64,000 nt of DNA from Spirochaetales bacterium Spiro_10 (lineage in GTDB: Bacteria; Spirochaetota; Spirochaetia; Treponematales; Treponemataceae). A program made the translations under genes and the position numbers. The stretch spans positions 62,001 to 126,000 of the forward strand of contig LVBL01000008.1 in assembly GCA_001604405.1 (NCBI GenBank). The letters are read 5' to 3'. Under the pieces are notes generated by a model. It saw only the letters and a program-made list of their open reading frames with translations, ran no database searches and was not told the origin of the DNA. This document shows positions 25,493 to 33,203 of this stretch, piece by piece (the stretch's first letter is position 1; each line of letters opens with the position of its first letter).

Positions 25493-26235
25493 TTACCGGC
25501 TCCTTGATTTTGCGTATCGCCTTCCGCAAACTTGACGCCAGCAAGCTCGAAACCGTCGTAGGAAGGCAGGAAGGTATCGGTGAGCGCCTTGAACTGATCG
25601 AAGAAGATGTAGAAACTGTCAACTCGCTCGGTCGGGCGGCTCCGGAGGCGGAACGCAACGAAGGACATCTGCTGTACCCCGTTGAGGTAGGGCGAGGCCT
25701 GCTGGATGTTGGCCGGGATGTTGACGGAAAGGTTTTTCCAACCCTCATGATTGACGAGACCCACGGGAACGGTGTGAACGCGTCCCAGACAGTCGCGAAC
25801 GAGTATCTCAAGGTCGTAGGCGTAATTGGCTCCCCAAACCCACATGTCGAGGCGCGCGATGCGTCCCTTGAAGGGGATTTCATACCGGTCTTTCGGATCC
25901 TTGGATCCCGGCTTCATCGGGACGATATCGACCCAGTTGTCGCCCTTGCGGTCGAACTTGACCTCAAGACCCATAAACTTATACGCGCCGTCGGTCTTTT
26001 GTTGCATGACCCGTATCGCGTTAGGCATACCGTCAAAGTACTTCAGTACGGGATAGCCTTTCGTTGTAAACTTGCTACCAGCAGCAAACCATGTCCAATC
26101 GGGCCCATCGGGATTGTCAAAGTTGTCCACGATGTAGGTCTCGTAGTTCACCGACCTGCTTTGGGCTGCCAAGGGCGCCAAAAACAGCGAGAACAAGAGG
26201 ACAAGGCACGCGAAGATCAAACCGCCTTGTTTCAT
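25489..26235 (-). CDS. flaA: Flagellar filament outer-layer (sheath) protein, FlaA family (first copy)
   Basis: This second 248-residue FlaA-family protein has a cleavable signal (LIFACLVLLFSLFLAPLAAQ). It shares with its neighbour the order of the motifs MWVWGANYAYDLEILVRDCL, VNHEGWKNLSVNIPANIQ and FVAFRLRSRPTERVDSFYIF. The proteins are diverged paralogues rather than a recent copy. The gene is first in the operon, with two stacked promoters and an AAGGAG ribosome site 7 bases before the ATG. In Treponema pallidum two such genes also lie beside the aldolase gene. Confidence 0.9.
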   Translation of the reverse strand: MKQGGLIFACLVLLFSLFLAPLAAQSRSVNYETYIVDNFDNPDGPDWTWFAAGSKFTTKGYPVLKYFDGMPNAIRVMQQKTDGAYKFMGLEVKFDRKGDNWVDIVPMKPGSKDPKDRYEIPFKGRIARLDMWVWGANYAYDLEILVRDCLGRVHTVPVGLVNHEGWKNLSVNIPANIQQASPYLNGVQQMSFVAFRLRSRPTERVDSFYIFFDQFKALTDTFLPSYDGFELAGVKFAEGDTQNQGAGK

Positions 26236-26256
26236 CCCTATACTCCTTTTAAAACT

Positions 26257-26284
26257 ACTATATCATCGGTATGAATACAGTCAA
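26257..26284 (-). promoter_or_regulatory. Proximal flaA promoter candidate
   Basis: On the minus strand, TTGACT (26284-26279) and TATAGT (26262-26257) are 16 bp apart. It lies just downstream of the distal consensus promoter, giving tandem promoters ahead of the flaA pair. Confidence 0.6.
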
Positions 26285-26289
26285 GTAGT

Positions 26290-26318
26290 ATTATATGGCG
26301 AAGGTTTCGCTTTGTCAA
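26290..26318 (-). promoter_or_regulatory. Distal flaA promoter, perfect sigma-70 consensus
   Basis: TTGACA (26318-26313) and TATAAT (26295-26290) are separated by exactly 17 bp on the minus strand. The leader would be about 48 bases. High expression of an abundant sheath protein fits such a promoter. Confidence 0.88.
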
Positions 26319-26336
26319 ACCGTTTATTTGCTCGTA

Positions 26337-26365
26337 TTGACCAAACCGGGCCTAATCTCTAGAAT
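26337..26365 (+). promoter_or_regulatory. fba promoter
   Basis: TTGACC (26337-26342) and TAGAAT (26360-26365) are spaced by 17 bp, with the predicted start near 26372. The ribosome site AGGAG is at 26386-26390, 6 bases before the ATG. Confidence 0.8.
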
Positions 26366-26396
26366 TAGGGTATCTTTTTATCGATAGGAGTGTCAG

Positions 26397-27389
26397 ATGA
26401 CCAGCTATAAAGACCTTGGTCTTGTTAACACGAAAGACATGTTCGCAAAGGCCGTGAAAGGCGGATATGCGATCCCGGCGTATAACTTCAATAACATGGA
26501 GCAGATGCAGGCCATCATCCAGGCGTGCGTCGAGACCAAATCCCCGGTTATCCTCCAGGTTTCCTCGGGCGCCCGGAAATATGCCAACAAAAACCTCCTG
26601 CGCAACATGGCCCGCGGCGCCGTCGAGTATGCCCACGAGCTGGGTTGCGACATCCCGATCGTCCTGCACCTTGACCACGGCGACAGCTTCGAGCTCTGCG
26701 TCGACTGCATCGAAAGCGGATTCTCATCCGTCATGATCGACGGTTCCCACCTTTCCTACGACGAGAACGTCGCCCTTACCAAGAAGGTATGCGATTACGC
26801 CCACAAGCACGACGTTACCGTCGAAGGCGAGCTCGGCGTTCTCGCGGGAGTCGAGGACGACGTCTCCGCCGAGGAAAGCCACTACACCAAGCCCGAGGAA
26901 GTCCAGGATTTCGTCAAGAAAACCGGCGTTGATTCGCTCGCCATCTCCATCGGAACGAGCCACGGACGCCAGAAGTTCAAGCCCGAGCAGTGCACAAAGA
27001 ACGCCGACGGCGTCCTGATCCCTCCCCCCCTCGCCTTCGACATCCTCGCCGAAATCGAGAAAAAGCTCCCCGGCTTCCCCATCGTCCTTCACGGTTCCTC
27101 CTCGGTACCCGTCGAGTACGTCAAGGAGATCGAGAAGTTCGGGGGAAAGCTCTCCGACTCGGTCGGTATCCCCGAGGAACAGCTTCGCAAGGCCGCCAAG
27201 AGCGCCGTTTGCAAGATCAACATCGACTCCGACGGTCGGCTCGCCATGACCGCCGCGATCCGCAAGGTTCTCTTCGAGAAGCCGGACGAATTCGATCCCC
27301 GCAAGTATCTCGGACCGGCCCGCGACGAGCTCAAGAAGCTTTACATGCACAAGAACGTCAACGTTCTCGGCAGCGCGAACCGCGTATAA
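26397..27389 (+). CDS. fba: Class II fructose-bisphosphate aldolase
   Basis: The 330-residue zinc aldolase cleaves fructose-1,6-bisphosphate in glycolysis. The metal/active-site segment HLDHGDS is at 91-97. Further motifs are GFSSVMIDGSHLSYDENV, VTVEGELGVLAGVED and FPIVLHGSSSVP (canonical HGSSG-type phosphate loop). It has its own promoter and terminator and is divergent from flaA, so it is transcribed alone. Codon use is very regular with strong C/G third positions, consistent with high expression. Confidence 0.97.
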   Translation: MTSYKDLGLVNTKDMFAKAVKGGYAIPAYNFNNMEQMQAIIQACVETKSPVILQVSSGARKYANKNLLRNMARGAVEYAHELGCDIPIVLHLDHGDSFELCVDCIESGFSSVMIDGSHLSYDENVALTKKVCDYAHKHDVTVEGELGVLAGVEDDVSAEESHYTKPEEVQDFVKKTGVDSLAISIGTSHGRQKFKPEQCTKNADGVLIPPPLAFDILAEIEKKLPGFPIVLHGSSSVPVEYVKEIEKFGGKLSDSVGIPEEQLRKAAKSAVCKINIDSDGRLAMTAAIRKVLFEKPDEFDPRKYLGPARDELKKLYMHKNVNVLGSANRV

Positions 27390-27412
27390 CCTGTCAGGGA
27401 TTGTAAACCGAT

Positions 27413-27451
27413 AAAAAAGCTGTTCGGCCCGTGCCGAACAGCTTTTTTTTT
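27413..27451 (+). terminator. Terminator of fba, probably bidirectional
   Basis: A 12-bp perfect stem (27417-27428 with 27433-27444) has a 4-base loop and is followed by a T run to 27451. The left side is preceded by AAAAAA (27413-27418), which gives a U-tract for minus-strand transcripts of the opposing oadB-oadG unit. Confidence 0.92.
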
Positions 27452-27492
27452 GCCTTCAATAACGCCCGGGTCCCCCGAGGGCGCGCGGAATT

Positions 27493-27624
27493 CTATTTTT
27501 TGGCGTCGAAACGGGATGCGATCTTCCCGAAATAATGGAGGATCACTATCATCACACCCATAAAAACGAACAAAACGGCCATACCGGCCACCATCAGGAC
27601 AAAGCCCTTGCCGACATCTACCAT
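27493..27624 (-). CDS. Short OadG-like gamma subunit of a sodium-pumping decarboxylase
   Basis: Only 43 residues long: MVDVGKGFVLMVAGMAVLFV followed by FMGVMIVILHYFGKIASRFD. A single hydrophobic helix with a short cytoplasmic tail resembles the membrane part of OadG, which holds the alpha and beta subunits together. The ATG at 27624 has GGGAGG 7 bases upstream. It lies 17 bases after the oadB-like gene, supporting a two-gene unit. The usual proline-rich tail and zinc-binding residues are missing. Confidence 0.8.
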   Translation of the reverse strand: MVDVGKGFVLMVAGMAVLFVFMGVMIVILHYFGKIASRFDAKK

Positions 27625-27641
27625 GGTAAAACCTCCCAAGA

Positions 27642-28784
27642 TTAACCCGCGAGCAGCGGGACGAGCGCGAGAAGAAGCCCTCCGGCAATAACCGAGCCGA
27701 GCTGTCCCGAGACGTTCGCGCTTACCGCGTGCATCAGTATGATATTCTGCGGGTCGTCCCTCATCGCCATCTTCTGAATGACGCGGCTCGACATCGGAAA
27801 AGCCGAGATGCCGCACGCTCCGATCATCGGGTTGATCTTCTTAACCCTTGGCAGGAAGAGGTTGACGAGTTTGGCGAACAGCACGCCCCCGGCGGTGTTG
27901 CATATGAAGGCAAACAAGCCGAGGGCCATAATGCCGAGCGTTTGCGGCCGCAGGAAGGACTCGGCGCGCATCGAGGCCGCGACGCTGATTCCGAGAAGCA
28001 GGGTCACAATATTGGCAAGCTCGTTCTGGGCCGTGGACGAAAGCTTCCCGAGAACGCCGCTTTCCCGCACGAGGTTGCCGAACATGAGGAAACCGATAAG
28101 CGGGGCCCCCATCGGGACAAGGACGCACGACACCACGGTTACGATTATGGGGAAGCTGATGGACACGGACTTGGGAATGACATGATCGACCGCGGTCATG
28201 CGGATGAGCCGCTCCTTTTTCGTCGTGAGCGCGCGGACGACCGGGGGCTGGATGATGGGCACGAGCGCCATGTACGAATAGGCCACGACCATGATCGGTC
28301 CCATGAGATCCCTGGCGAATTGCTTGGTAACGATGATGGTCGTCGGCCCGTCGGCGGCCCCGATGACGCCGATACAGGCGGCTTCCTTGAGGTCGTAGCC
28401 GAATACCATCGCAATGATTATGGTCAGGAATATCCCCACATGGGCCGCGGCGCCGAAGAGCATGAGCCAGGGGCGCTGGAAGAGCGGCGTGAAATCGATC
28501 ATGGCGCCGACGCCGATAAAGATGAGCAGGGGGAATACCTCCGAGATGATGCCGGCGTTGAACAGGGTTTGCATGATGCCGCTCTCGCCGTACATCTCCC
28601 ACACAGCGGAAAGCGGAAGGTTTATGAGAATCGCCCCGAAACCGATCGGAAGCAGAAGCATCGGCTCGTAATCCTTGGAGATGGCCAACCAGATCAGCAC
28701 TATGCCGATGCCGTACATGACGAATTCCTGCCATCCCAGGGAAAGAAGTCCGGTGGTGAAGAAAGACACTACCTCTTGAAACAC
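27642..28784 (-). CDS. Sodium-transporting decarboxylase beta subunit (OadB/MmdB/GcdB family)
   Basis: The 380-residue membrane protein has about nine to eleven helices. Sodium-pump signatures are PLLIFIGVGAMIDFTPL, CIGVIGAADGPTTIIVTKQF (the DGPT aspartate binds Na+) and the C-terminal stretch NPMIGACGISAFPMSSRVIQ. It couples decarboxylation of a biotin-bound carboxyl group to Na+ export. GTG start 28784 follows AGAGGGGG. No carboxyltransferase alpha subunit is adjacent, so it may share the alpha subunit encoded at 40057 or serve an enzyme encoded elsewhere. Confidence 0.92.
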   Translation of the reverse strand: MFQEVVSFFTTGLLSLGWQEFVMYGIGIVLIWLAISKDYEPMLLLPIGFGAILINLPLSAVWEMYGESGIMQTLFNAGIISEVFPLLIFIGVGAMIDFTPLFQRPWLMLFGAAAHVGIFLTIIIAMVFGYDLKEAACIGVIGAADGPTTIIVTKQFARDLMGPIMVVAYSYMALVPIIQPPVVRALTTKKERLIRMTAVDHVIPKSVSISFPIIVTVVSCVLVPMGAPLIGFLMFGNLVRESGVLGKLSSTAQNELANIVTLLLGISVAASMRAESFLRPQTLGIMALGLFAFICNTAGGVLFAKLVNLFLPRVKKINPMIGACGISAFPMSSRVIQKMAMRDDPQNIILMHAVSANVSGQLGSVIAGGLLLALVPLLAG

Positions 28785-28860
28785 GAAAACCCCCTCTAAT
28801 CGTTAAAAAAGAAAGATACCTAGCCGGTTTGACACGGGACGAAAGAAGCCGGCGCGATCC

Positions 28861-29496
28861 CTACCGGCAATACTTGGCGAGCCTTGTCAACAGGGAAAGG
28901 AACACTACCAGAGCCCCAAGGGTGCCGTAGAGCCAAAAGGGCAAGGCGAAATACCACATCACCCGAAGTATGTCGGATACAAGCAGGAGCCCCAGCGAGG
29001 GAAGCAGGGCGACGAGAAAATCCTCATACGAGGGGGCCCTCCGGATTCGGGCGCAATAGCGGCGAACGGAATAATCGACGAAAAAAACCGCCGAAACGAC
29101 CAGGGAGGGGTTAATGACCACCGACCAGACGTCAGGGTAGGAAAAGCGCGACAACTGGAGGAACGGAAGGTATACCGTAAGAATTCCGAATACCTGGGGA
29201 ACAAGCCGTTCAATGCGGTCGCGAAGAGGAGAGTCAAATACGGTAAAAAGACAGATACTGCCAAGCCCGAAGGGAATGAATGTACATGAAAGGAAAAAAG
29301 AAAGAAACTGCAGGGCATAGGATGCCGAGCGGGTTTTCAGGACACCGTCCATAAAAAAGGCCAGAATGGTCAAAACGACTCCGCACGCGACGCCTGAAAG
29401 ATACGCCAGACGGTAGGTCGGAAGCCCTGAAAACCGGTTCCCTGCCGAATAATAGACGAAAACCGCGGGAACGAGAAGGAACAACAGGATCGACAT
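28861..29496 (-). CDS. Polytopic membrane protein of unknown function
   Basis: The 211-residue protein has about six hydrophobic segments (ILLFLLVPAVFVYY, LSGVACGVVLTILAFFMDGV, LQFLSFFLSCTFIPFGLGSI, VFGILTVYLPFLQL, VVSAVFFVDYSV, LVALLPSLGLLLVSDILRVM, LYGTLGALVVFLSLL). No catalytic motif stands out and I do not recognise a family. It is followed after 76 bases by oadB on the same strand. Its promoter-like -10 (TAGTAT) ends 6 bases before the ATG and there is no ribosome site, which suggests a leaderless message. Confidence 0.72.
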   Translation of the reverse strand: MSILLFLLVPAVFVYYSAGNRFSGLPTYRLAYLSGVACGVVLTILAFFMDGVLKTRSASYALQFLSFFLSCTFIPFGLGSICLFTVFDSPLRDRIERLVPQVFGILTVYLPFLQLSRFSYPDVWSVVINPSLVVSAVFFVDYSVRRYCARIRRAPSYEDFLVALLPSLGLLLVSDILRVMWYFALPFWLYGTLGALVVFLSLLTRLAKYCR

Positions 29497-29502
29497 AGCC
29501 CG

Positions 29503-29532
29503 ATACTACCACGCGAAATCCAGGATTTGCAA
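29503..29532 (-). promoter_or_regulatory. Candidate leaderless promoter of the membrane protein gene
   Basis: On the minus strand, TTGCAA (29532-29527) and TAGTAT (29508-29503) are 18 bp apart, and TGG precedes the -10 (extended -10). Six bases separate the -10 from ATG 29496. Confidence 0.5.
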
Positions 29533-29546
29533 CCGTATTCCCATCC

Positions 29547-29576
29547 TTGACAGAAAACCGCCATCTTTGCTATAGT
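29547..29576 (+). promoter_or_regulatory. infC operon promoter
   Basis: TTGACA (29547-29552) and TATAGT (29571-29576) are 18 bp apart. A leader of about 50 bases follows, containing a small hairpin, TGCAG-ACAC-CTGCA, before the ribosome site. Confidence 0.82.
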
Positions 29577-29633
29577 TTCAGCTGTAACTTTACGTGAGAA
29601 CGACGTGCAGACACCTGCATATAAGGGGGATCG

Positions 29634-30155
29634 TTGGCGGACAATAAAGGTTTGCGGATTAATGAACAAATCCGCGTGCGAGAGGTCAGGCTGATCGACG
29701 AAAACGGCGAGCAAAAGGGTATAGTCCCTACCCTCGAGGCGCTGAAGATGGCCCGCGAACAGGATCTTGACCTGGTCGAAGTTGCACCGCAGGCAAACCC
29801 GCCCGCTTGCAAGATCCTTGATTACGGCAAGTACCGTTTCGAGATGGAGAAAAAACTCCGTGAATCAAAAAAGAAACAGAAACTGCAGGAACTCAAGGAA
29901 ATCCGCATGCAGCCGAAGATCGACGACCACGATCTCGATTTCAAGTCGAAGCATGTTCGGGAGTTTCTCGAAGGCGGAGACAAGGTAAAGGTTACAATCC
30001 GGTTTCGGGGCCGCGAACTCGCGCACACGGAACTCGGACTTGTCGTTCTGAAAGACGTTTTAAGCAAGCTTGGTGACGATTACGTCGTCGAGAAACAGCC
30101 CATGATGGAAGGCCGTTTCATGTCGATGACGCTCGCCCCCAAAGCAAAAAAATGA
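29634..30155 (+). CDS. infC: Translation initiation factor IF-3
   Basis: The 173-residue factor keeps the 30S subunit free and proofreads start codons. N-domain motifs: [40 protein letters not shown]. Linker: lysine-rich [16 protein letters not shown]-domain: [12 protein letters not shown]. The start codon is TTG at 29634 with AAGGGGG 5 bases upstream. Rare start codons are common for infC because IF-3 discriminates against them and so represses itself. It is followed by rpmI and rplT. Confidence 0.97.
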   Translation: MADNKGLRINEQIRVREVRLIDENGEQKGIVPTLEALKMAREQDLDLVEVAPQANPPACKILDYGKYRFEMEKKLRESKKKQKLQELKEIRMQPKIDDHDLDFKSKHVREFLEGGDKVKVTIRFRGRELAHTELGLVVLKDVLSKLGDDYVVEKQPMMEGRFMSMTLAPKAKK

Positions 30156-30168
30156 CGAGGTAGTGGCT

Positions 30169-30369
30169 ATGCCCAAGATGAAAAGCAAACGGTGCGCTTC
30201 CAAGCGCTTTTCCTTCACCGCGACCGGTAAGGTCAAGTACAAGAAGATGAATCTTCGCCATATTCTTACGAAGAAGAGCGCGAAGCGGAAGAGAAATCTT
30301 CGCCATGGCGGCATCCTCGCGGAAGCCGACTCGGCAAAGATCCGCAAGCAGCTCTTGCCGTACGGCTAA
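30169..30369 (+). CDS. rpmI: 50S ribosomal protein bL35
   Basis: The 66-residue, very basic protein begins MPKMKSKRCASKRFSFTATG and contains NLRHILTKKSAKRKRNLRHG, the bL35 signature. ATG 30169 is chosen over the in-frame GTG at 30163 because GAGGT lies 7 bases before the ATG and the family begins MPKMK. It lies 13 bases after infC and 24 before rplT. Confidence 0.97.
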   Translation: MPKMKSKRCASKRFSFTATGKVKYKKMNLRHILTKKSAKRKRNLRHGGILAEADSAKIRKQLLPYG

Positions 30370-30393
30370 GTATTACATTCCAGGAGAAACAAG

Positions 30394-30753
30394 ATGCCAA
30401 GAGCAATAGACGGTAGCAAACGGAAGGATCACCGCAAGAAGATCCTCAAACTGGCGAAAGGTTTCCGCGGACGGCGCGGAACGAGCTTCAAGGCCGCGAA
30501 AGACGCGGTCGTCAAGGCCCTCGTACACGGGTATGTCTCCCGGCGCGACAGGAAGGGCGATATGCGAACCCTGTGGATCTCCCGCATCAACGCGGCGGTC
30601 CGCTCGGAAGGCATTTCCTATTCCCGTTTTATCGAGGGACTTACCAAGGCCGGCGTTGTCATCAACCGCAAGGCGCTTTCCAACATGGCGATCGAGGATC
30701 CGGCCGCCTTCAAGACCGTCGTTTCCACGGCCAAGAACGCACTCGGAGCGTAA
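30394..30753 (+). CDS. rplT: 50S ribosomal protein bL20
   Basis: This 119-residue primary 23S rRNA-binding protein is also a known repressor of its own operon in other bacteria. The N-terminal basic extension (MPRAIDGSKRKDHRKKILKL) and the conserved GFRGRRGTSFKAAKDAV, SYSRFIEGLTKAGVVINRKA segments are clear. CAGGAG precedes the ATG. Confidence 0.97.
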   Translation: MPRAIDGSKRKDHRKKILKLAKGFRGRRGTSFKAAKDAVVKALVHGYVSRRDRKGDMRTLWISRINAAVRSEGISYSRFIEGLTKAGVVINRKALSNMAIEDPAAFKTVVSTAKNALGA

Positions 30754-30754
30754 T

Positions 30755-31168
30755 GTGCTGAATCTCGATCAAGTCAGGCTCCTTGAGAACCGCGTTGAAA
30801 AAGCCATCGGAAAGATACAGTCTCTCGATGCCGAGAACGCGCGGCTCAGGACCCAGCTGTCCGCCCTGCAGGCTCACGTAGGCGAGCTCGAGGGCTTGGT
30901 TCAGGGGTTCAAGGACGATCAGGGCAGGATCGAGGAGGGAATTCTCAACGCGCTCAACCGCTTGAGCGCGTTCGAGGATTCCATGTTTTCAGGCGACGCC
31001 CCGGCGCCCGCTACGGCGAAAGCCGAACCCGCTCAGGACAAAACCGGCCGGACCGGCTTCGGTGACGACACGGACGGTACCGGAATGTCCGACACTCCCG
31101 AGTTTGAAGACTCGCCGCAAGAACGTACGACCGTCCCTCCCGTTGACGGCCAGATGGATATCTTCTGA
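30755..31168 (+). CDS. Coiled-coil protein, ZapB-like
   Basis: The 137-residue protein starts at GTG 30755, 1 base after rplT, with CGGAG 6 bases upstream. Residues 1-70 form a heptad coiled coil (LDQVRLLENRVEKAIGKIQS followed by LDAENARLRTQLSALQAHVG), similar in style to ZapB. The remainder is an acidic, low-complexity tail (PAPATAKAEPAQDKTGRTGF, PQERTTVPPVDGQMDIF). The next gene is zapA-like, so a paired role in Z-ring bundling is inferred. Direct homology to ZapB is not proven. Confidence 0.65.
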   Translation: MLNLDQVRLLENRVEKAIGKIQSLDAENARLRTQLSALQAHVGELEGLVQGFKDDQGRIEEGILNALNRLSAFEDSMFSGDAPAPATAKAEPAQDKTGRTGFGDDTDGTGMSDTPEFEDSPQERTTVPPVDGQMDIF

Positions 31169-31182
31169 CAGGCACCCCGCAG

Positions 31183-31479
31183 ATGGCCAAAGGCAGCCTG
31201 CAGATAGACGTACTTGGCACATCCTTCGCGATCAAAGCCGACGAATCCCCAGAATATCTCGCGCAAGTTTATGCGAAGTACCGCGCGACGGTCGCGCATA
31301 TCGAAAAGAACTCGTCCGTGGAGGATCCCCTGAAGATCGCCATACTGGCGGGAATTTTGCTCGCCGACGAAACAACCAAGGAAAGGGCCCAGCGCCGCGA
31401 TTCCCCGGACAAAAGCGACCTCGCGGAGGTTGAACGGCTCGCGTTGGACATGATTTCCCGCATCGATCAGGTATTGTAA
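31183..31479 (+). CDS. zapA: Cell division protein ZapA-like
   Basis: The 98-residue protein follows the ZapA plan: N-terminal strand-rich head GSLQIDVLGTSFAIKADESP, EYLAQVYAKYRATVAHIEK helix, and a long C-terminal coiled coil (DKSDLAEVERLALDMISRID). The segment DPLKIAILAGILLADET is typical of the family, whose members bundle FtsZ protofilaments. It is cotranscribed with ribosomal protein genes and the coiled-coil gene just upstream. Confidence 0.82.
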   Translation: MAKGSLQIDVLGTSFAIKADESPEYLAQVYAKYRATVAHIEKNSSVEDPLKIAILAGILLADETTKERAQRRDSPDKSDLAEVERLALDMISRIDQVL

Positions 31480-31484
31480 AAGGC

Positions 31485-32726
31485 ATGTACCATCCTCTCG
31501 CGCTTTCATGCCCTGTACAGCACTATGCCTGGGGATCGACGGACGGGATAGCACGCATCACCGGGGAATCCGATCCCGAAGGGCGTCCGACCGCCGAACT
31601 CTGGATGGGAGCCCACCCCCTCGCGCCGTGTTACGCCGACAGAAGCGCGCTCCCCGATCTGGCGCATAACGACGGTACGTCCCTGCTGTCCCTCGCGGAG
31701 CTCATAGTCCTAAAGCCAGGCGAGATGCTCGGCGAGAAAACACGCCTTCGGTACGGGGCCGACCTCCCCTTCCTCTTCAAAATTCTCTCCGCCGCGCGTC
31801 CGCTCTCACTCCAGGTCCATCCGAACCGGGACCAGGCGCGTTCCGGGTTCGCGCGGGAATCTGCCGCGGGAATCCCTCAAGGCTCCGCCAAGAGAAACTA
31901 CCGCGACCAAAACGGAAAGGCGGAGATGGTGCTCGCGCTGACGCCCTTCACGTGCCTTTGCGGTTTTCGCGGGGTATCCGAGGCGCTTTCCCTCCTGTCA
32001 GAAATCCCCTGCGAGGCCCTTGCACCGGCCCTTTCGTACCTTGAAAACGCACGGGACTACCGCGGGTTTCTGTCCTCCCTTTATTCCCTTCCGGATACGG
32101 ACAAGCGCGCTATCGCCCACGCTGTACGTCGCGTCGCATCCGGCAAACCCGACCGGCAGGGGCCGCTGGGACATGTCTCGTTATTGTGCGAACACTATCC
32201 CGACGACATAGGAATTCTCGCGCCATTGTACCTGAACTCTATTACCCTCTCGCCCGGAGAGGCGCTGTATCTCGACCCGCGCGTTCCGCACACCTATCTT
32301 GCCGGTACCGCGCTTGAGCTGATGTCCAACTCCGACAACGTTATTCGCGGGGGACTGACAGCGAAAGAGGTTAATCACAGGGAATTCCTCGACGTTCTGG
32401 ACCCTTCCCCGTTCGAGCCGAGAATACTCCGCGCTACGGCCGATTCCGCGCGGCTCGGCCGATATATAACGCCCGCGGCCGATTTCGAACTCTCGCTCGT
32501 ACAACTGTCCTCGTCGTCGGTCGAGATTCCGACGGGTGTTCCCTCGATACTTCTCGTCACGGAGGGTTGCGTGACGCTTATGTGCAAACATGGATCGGAT
32601 TGGTCTACCGAGGCTCAAAGCGGCTCGGTCCATTTCTTTCCCGCGGCGTCGCCTCCCGTCGTCGCGGCGGGAACCTGCACCGCCTATCTTGCCTCGCTAC
32701 CGCGAGATTCCGGAACAGAACCATGA
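31485..32726 (+). CDS. manA: Mannose-6-phosphate isomerase, class I
   Basis: The 413-residue zinc cupin enzyme interconverts mannose-6-P and fructose-6-P. Motifs: YAWGSTDGIARITG and AELWMGAHP near the N-terminus, PFLFKILSAARPLSLQVHPN, NGKAEMVLALTPFTCLCGFR (zinc ligand Glu), and YLDPRVPHTYLAGTALELMS with NSDNVIRGGLT. Length is standard for class I enzymes. It starts 5 bases after zapA and its stop overlaps the next start (ATGA). Confidence 0.95.
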   Translation: MYHPLALSCPVQHYAWGSTDGIARITGESDPEGRPTAELWMGAHPLAPCYADRSALPDLAHNDGTSLLSLAELIVLKPGEMLGEKTRLRYGADLPFLFKILSAARPLSLQVHPNRDQARSGFARESAAGIPQGSAKRNYRDQNGKAEMVLALTPFTCLCGFRGVSEALSLLSEIPCEALAPALSYLENARDYRGFLSSLYSLPDTDKRAIAHAVRRVASGKPDRQGPLGHVSLLCEHYPDDIGILAPLYLNSITLSPGEALYLDPRVPHTYLAGTALELMSNSDNVIRGGLTAKEVNHREFLDVLDPSPFEPRILRATADSARLGRYITPAADFELSLVQLSSSSVEIPTGVPSILLVTEGCVTLMCKHGSDWSTEAQSGSVHFFPAASPPVVAAGTCTAYLASLPRDSGTEP

Positions 32727-33202
32727 CGATCTGGATCGACGCCGATTCCTGTCCGCGCCAGGTCCGCGATCTTGTCTGCAAAAGGGGCGCGCGCCACTCA
32801 GACAGGGTAGTATTCGTCGCGAACAGGGACATACCGCGGGAAGGATTTCCCGGGGTTGAGATGGTCGTCGCCGACACTACGCCCGATGCCGCAGACGACT
32901 ACATCGTTGAAAACGCCGAAGACAATGACCTCGCCATAACGAGGGACATCCCGCTCGCGAGCCGTCTCGTGACTCGGGGAATATCCGTCATCAACGACCG
33001 CGGGACGACCTATACCGAGTCGAACATCCGCGAACGGCTTTCGATGCGGAACTTCATGATGGACTTGTACAACAACGGATACATGCCGGAAAAAACGGGA
33101 CAATTCGGTTCCCGCGAAATGAAGGATTTCGCGAATGCCCTCGACCGCGAGATTACGAGACTCCGGAAAAAGCGTGAAAGCGGAAAAGGAAACGAAACCT
33201 GA
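32723..33202 (+). CDS. YaiI/YqxD family (DUF188) protein
   Basis: The 159-residue protein matches the YaiI/UPF0178 family: IWIDADSCPRQVRDLVCKRG at the start, the internal EMVVADTTPDAADDYIVENA and ITRDIPLASRLVTRG, and the NDRGTTYTESNIRERLSMRN stretch. The fold is PIN-like, with acidic residues D6, D8, D65 and D82 in the right region for metal binding, but no activity is established. It overlaps manA by ATGA and ends 1 base from the opposing HD-GYP gene. Confidence 0.92.
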   Translation: MTIWIDADSCPRQVRDLVCKRGARHSDRVVFVANRDIPREGFPGVEMVVADTTPDAADDYIVENAEDNDLAITRDIPLASRLVTRGISVINDRGTTYTESNIRERLSMRNFMMDLYNNGYMPEKTGQFGSREMKDFANALDREITRLRKKRESGKGNET

Positions 33203-33203
33203 C

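Noticed and set aside
28800-28858. Possible terminator between the membrane protein gene and oadB
   Set aside because: Only a 5-bp stem with a loop of about 20 bases and an interrupted T run; too weak to call.
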